A stretch of DNA of 5,349 bases from an uncultured Clostridia bacterium. Lineage in GTDB: Bacteria; Bacillota; Clostridia; Oscillospirales; CAG-382. The stretch covers positions 1 through 5,349 of the forward strand of contig CAMZED010000099.1 of assembly GCA_947305675.1 (NCBI GenBank). The letters run 5' to 3'. The translations under genes and the position numbers were made by a program. Position 1 is the first letter of the stretch. The number at the start of each line of letters is the position of its first letter. The notes under the pieces are model-generated. The model had not been told where the DNA came from. It searched no databases and worked only from the letters and a program-made list of their open reading frames with translations. Positions 4,954 to 5,349 of the stretch are shown piece after piece.

Positions 4954-5171
4954 TTTTCGTCCACGCTCCCCAGCATCGGTACACCCGCCTGCACGAGCAA
5001 ACCTTCCGCCCGCGAAAGATAAGCCGGATCGAAACTTATTCCGTACCCGCATCCGCGGACATTTTTTACGGCGCGGGAGCGCGTTAAATTTGCATAAATG
5101 CCGTTGTATTTCAGTATTTCCTGCGCCCGCAAAGCATAGGTCACGGACGAGAACACAATAACTTTTTTCAT
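4950..5171 (-). CDS. DUF3343 family protein, putative sulfur/selenium-carrier-like
   Basis: A small 73-residue protein, typical in length for DUF3343 (PF11823, described as putative Se/S carrier-like). It begins KKVIVFSSVTYALRAQEIL, a beta strand then helix pattern seen in the family, and has a Gly-Cys-Gly-Tyr-Gly motif (40-44) with Cys41 as the candidate carrier residue. There is no signal peptide, so it should be cytoplasmic. The ATG follows GGGAG by nine bases. Its stop overlaps the start of the cysteine desulfurase-family gene by four bases (ATGA), so the two are almost certainly translated together. Family knowledge places DUF3343 genes near such desulfurases and often near selenium genes such as selD. 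The idea that it accepts sulfur or selenium from the neighbouring enzyme is inference. No promoter with good spacing was found. Confidence 0.87.
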   Translation of the reverse strand: MKKVIVFSSVTYALRAQEILKYNGIYANLTRSRAVKNVRGCGYGISFDPAYLSRAEGLLVQAGVPMLGSVDEK

Positions 5172-5220
5172 ACCGTTTCACTCCCTATTAAATAATATGT
5201 CAAACGGGTAAAACGGTTGA
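5172..5220 (-). promoter_or_regulatory. Leader of the DUF3343-desulfurase operon, promoter uncertain
   Basis: The minus strand has TTGACATATTATTTAAT directly upstream of the ribosome binding site, so -35-like and -10-like hexamers are present but not at the right distance from each other. CCGTTT (5173-5178) and AAACGG (5203-5208) form a loose inverted repeat around the AT-rich centre. A promoter is expected here because a terminator-like hairpin lies just upstream, but I cannot fix its position. Confidence 0.3.
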
Positions 5221-5254
5221 ATAAATAAACGGCGCACCTTATTGATGATGCGCC
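5221..5254 (-). terminator. Terminator-like hairpin after the partial gene at the right edge
   Basis: On the minus strand, GGCGCA (5249-5254) pairs with TGCGCC (5231-5236) around a 12-base loop, followed by GTTTATTTAT. The T-rich tail is interrupted by A, so strength is uncertain. It begins 17 bases after the stop of the edge gene and separates it from the DUF3343-desulfurase operon. Confidence 0.65.
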
Positions 5255-5271
5255 GGCAGGTAAGAGCCTTT

Positions 5272-5349
5272 TCAGCGCGATTCGTCTTCGGAAACCGCGC
5301 TTAGGGTAACGAGAGCTATCCGAACCACGTTTTCGGGCGGCGTCTTGCC
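5272..5349 (-). CDS. C-terminal end of an unrecognised gene
   Basis: The last 25 codons and the TGA stop of a minus-strand gene that enters from the right edge. The visible tail contains TPPENVVRIALVTLSAVSED and ends ESR. It reads like a short amphipathic helix with an acidic end, and the terminator-like hairpin just downstream supports a real gene end. I do not recognise the protein. It points the same way as the DUF3343-desulfurase pair but is probably a separate unit. Confidence 0.55.
   Translation of the reverse strand, partial: GKTPPENVVRIALVTLSAVSEDESR

Noticed and set aside
3937..5161. Several plus-strand open frames opposite the desulfurase and DUF3343 genes
   Set aside because: All are antisense to well-recognised genes, lack good ribosome binding sites and look Arg/Ser-rich, as expected of shadow frames in this base composition.
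4954..5181. Upstream extension of the desulfurase frame
   Set aside because: It covers the DUF3343 gene in another frame, and the family's standard N-terminus starts at MIYFDNAAT.

Overview
The window looks like a stretch of a Gram-positive Clostridia-type (Bacillota) chromosome. The evidence is strong GGAGG-like ribosome binding sites, two textbook housekeeping promoters (TTGACA, 17 bp, TAGAAT), secreted proteins made as lipoproteins with Ser/Pro/Glu-rich linkers, a BlaI/MecI-family repressor with its typical operator, and a DUF3343 plus EF2568-type aminotransferase V gene pair. A genus cannot be assigned from the sequence. No rRNA, tRNA, CRISPR array or insertion sequence was seen.

Left part (1-1437, minus strand): a complete lipoprotein gene of unknown function (241-1281) is followed downstream by the start of a second lipoprotein gene cut by the window edge (1-54). 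Both genes carry a nearly identical leader of about 205-210 bp covering the 5' untranslated region and the start of the signal peptide. This is the footprint of a tandem duplication. Its outer edge falls inside the promoter of the divergent esterase gene, so one copy of the repeat carries an orphan -35 box.

Centre (1422-2271, plus strand): a monocistronic cytoplasmic serine esterase of the putative esterase / CE1-like alpha/beta-hydrolase family, with its own promoter and a strong terminator. Next (2284-3653, plus strand) is a two-gene operon: a BlaI/MecI-family repressor preceded by two operator-like palindromes 25 bp apart on the promoter, then a lipoprotein whose start overlaps the repressor's stop. 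The usual partner, a BlaR1/MecR1-type M56 membrane protease, is absent from the operon. The operon ends at a long-stem terminator.

Right part (3778-5349, minus strand): a DUF3343 putative sulfur/selenium-carrier-like protein and a cysteine desulfurase-family PLP enzyme overlap by ATGA and end at a GC-rich hairpin. Upstream of them is the C-terminal end of another minus-strand gene with its own terminator-like hairpin; I do not recognise that protein.

The three blocks look like separate transcription units. The best leads are the self-controlled BlaI-lipoprotein operon with no protease sensor, the duplicated lipoprotein leader, and the compact DUF3343-desulfurase pair.
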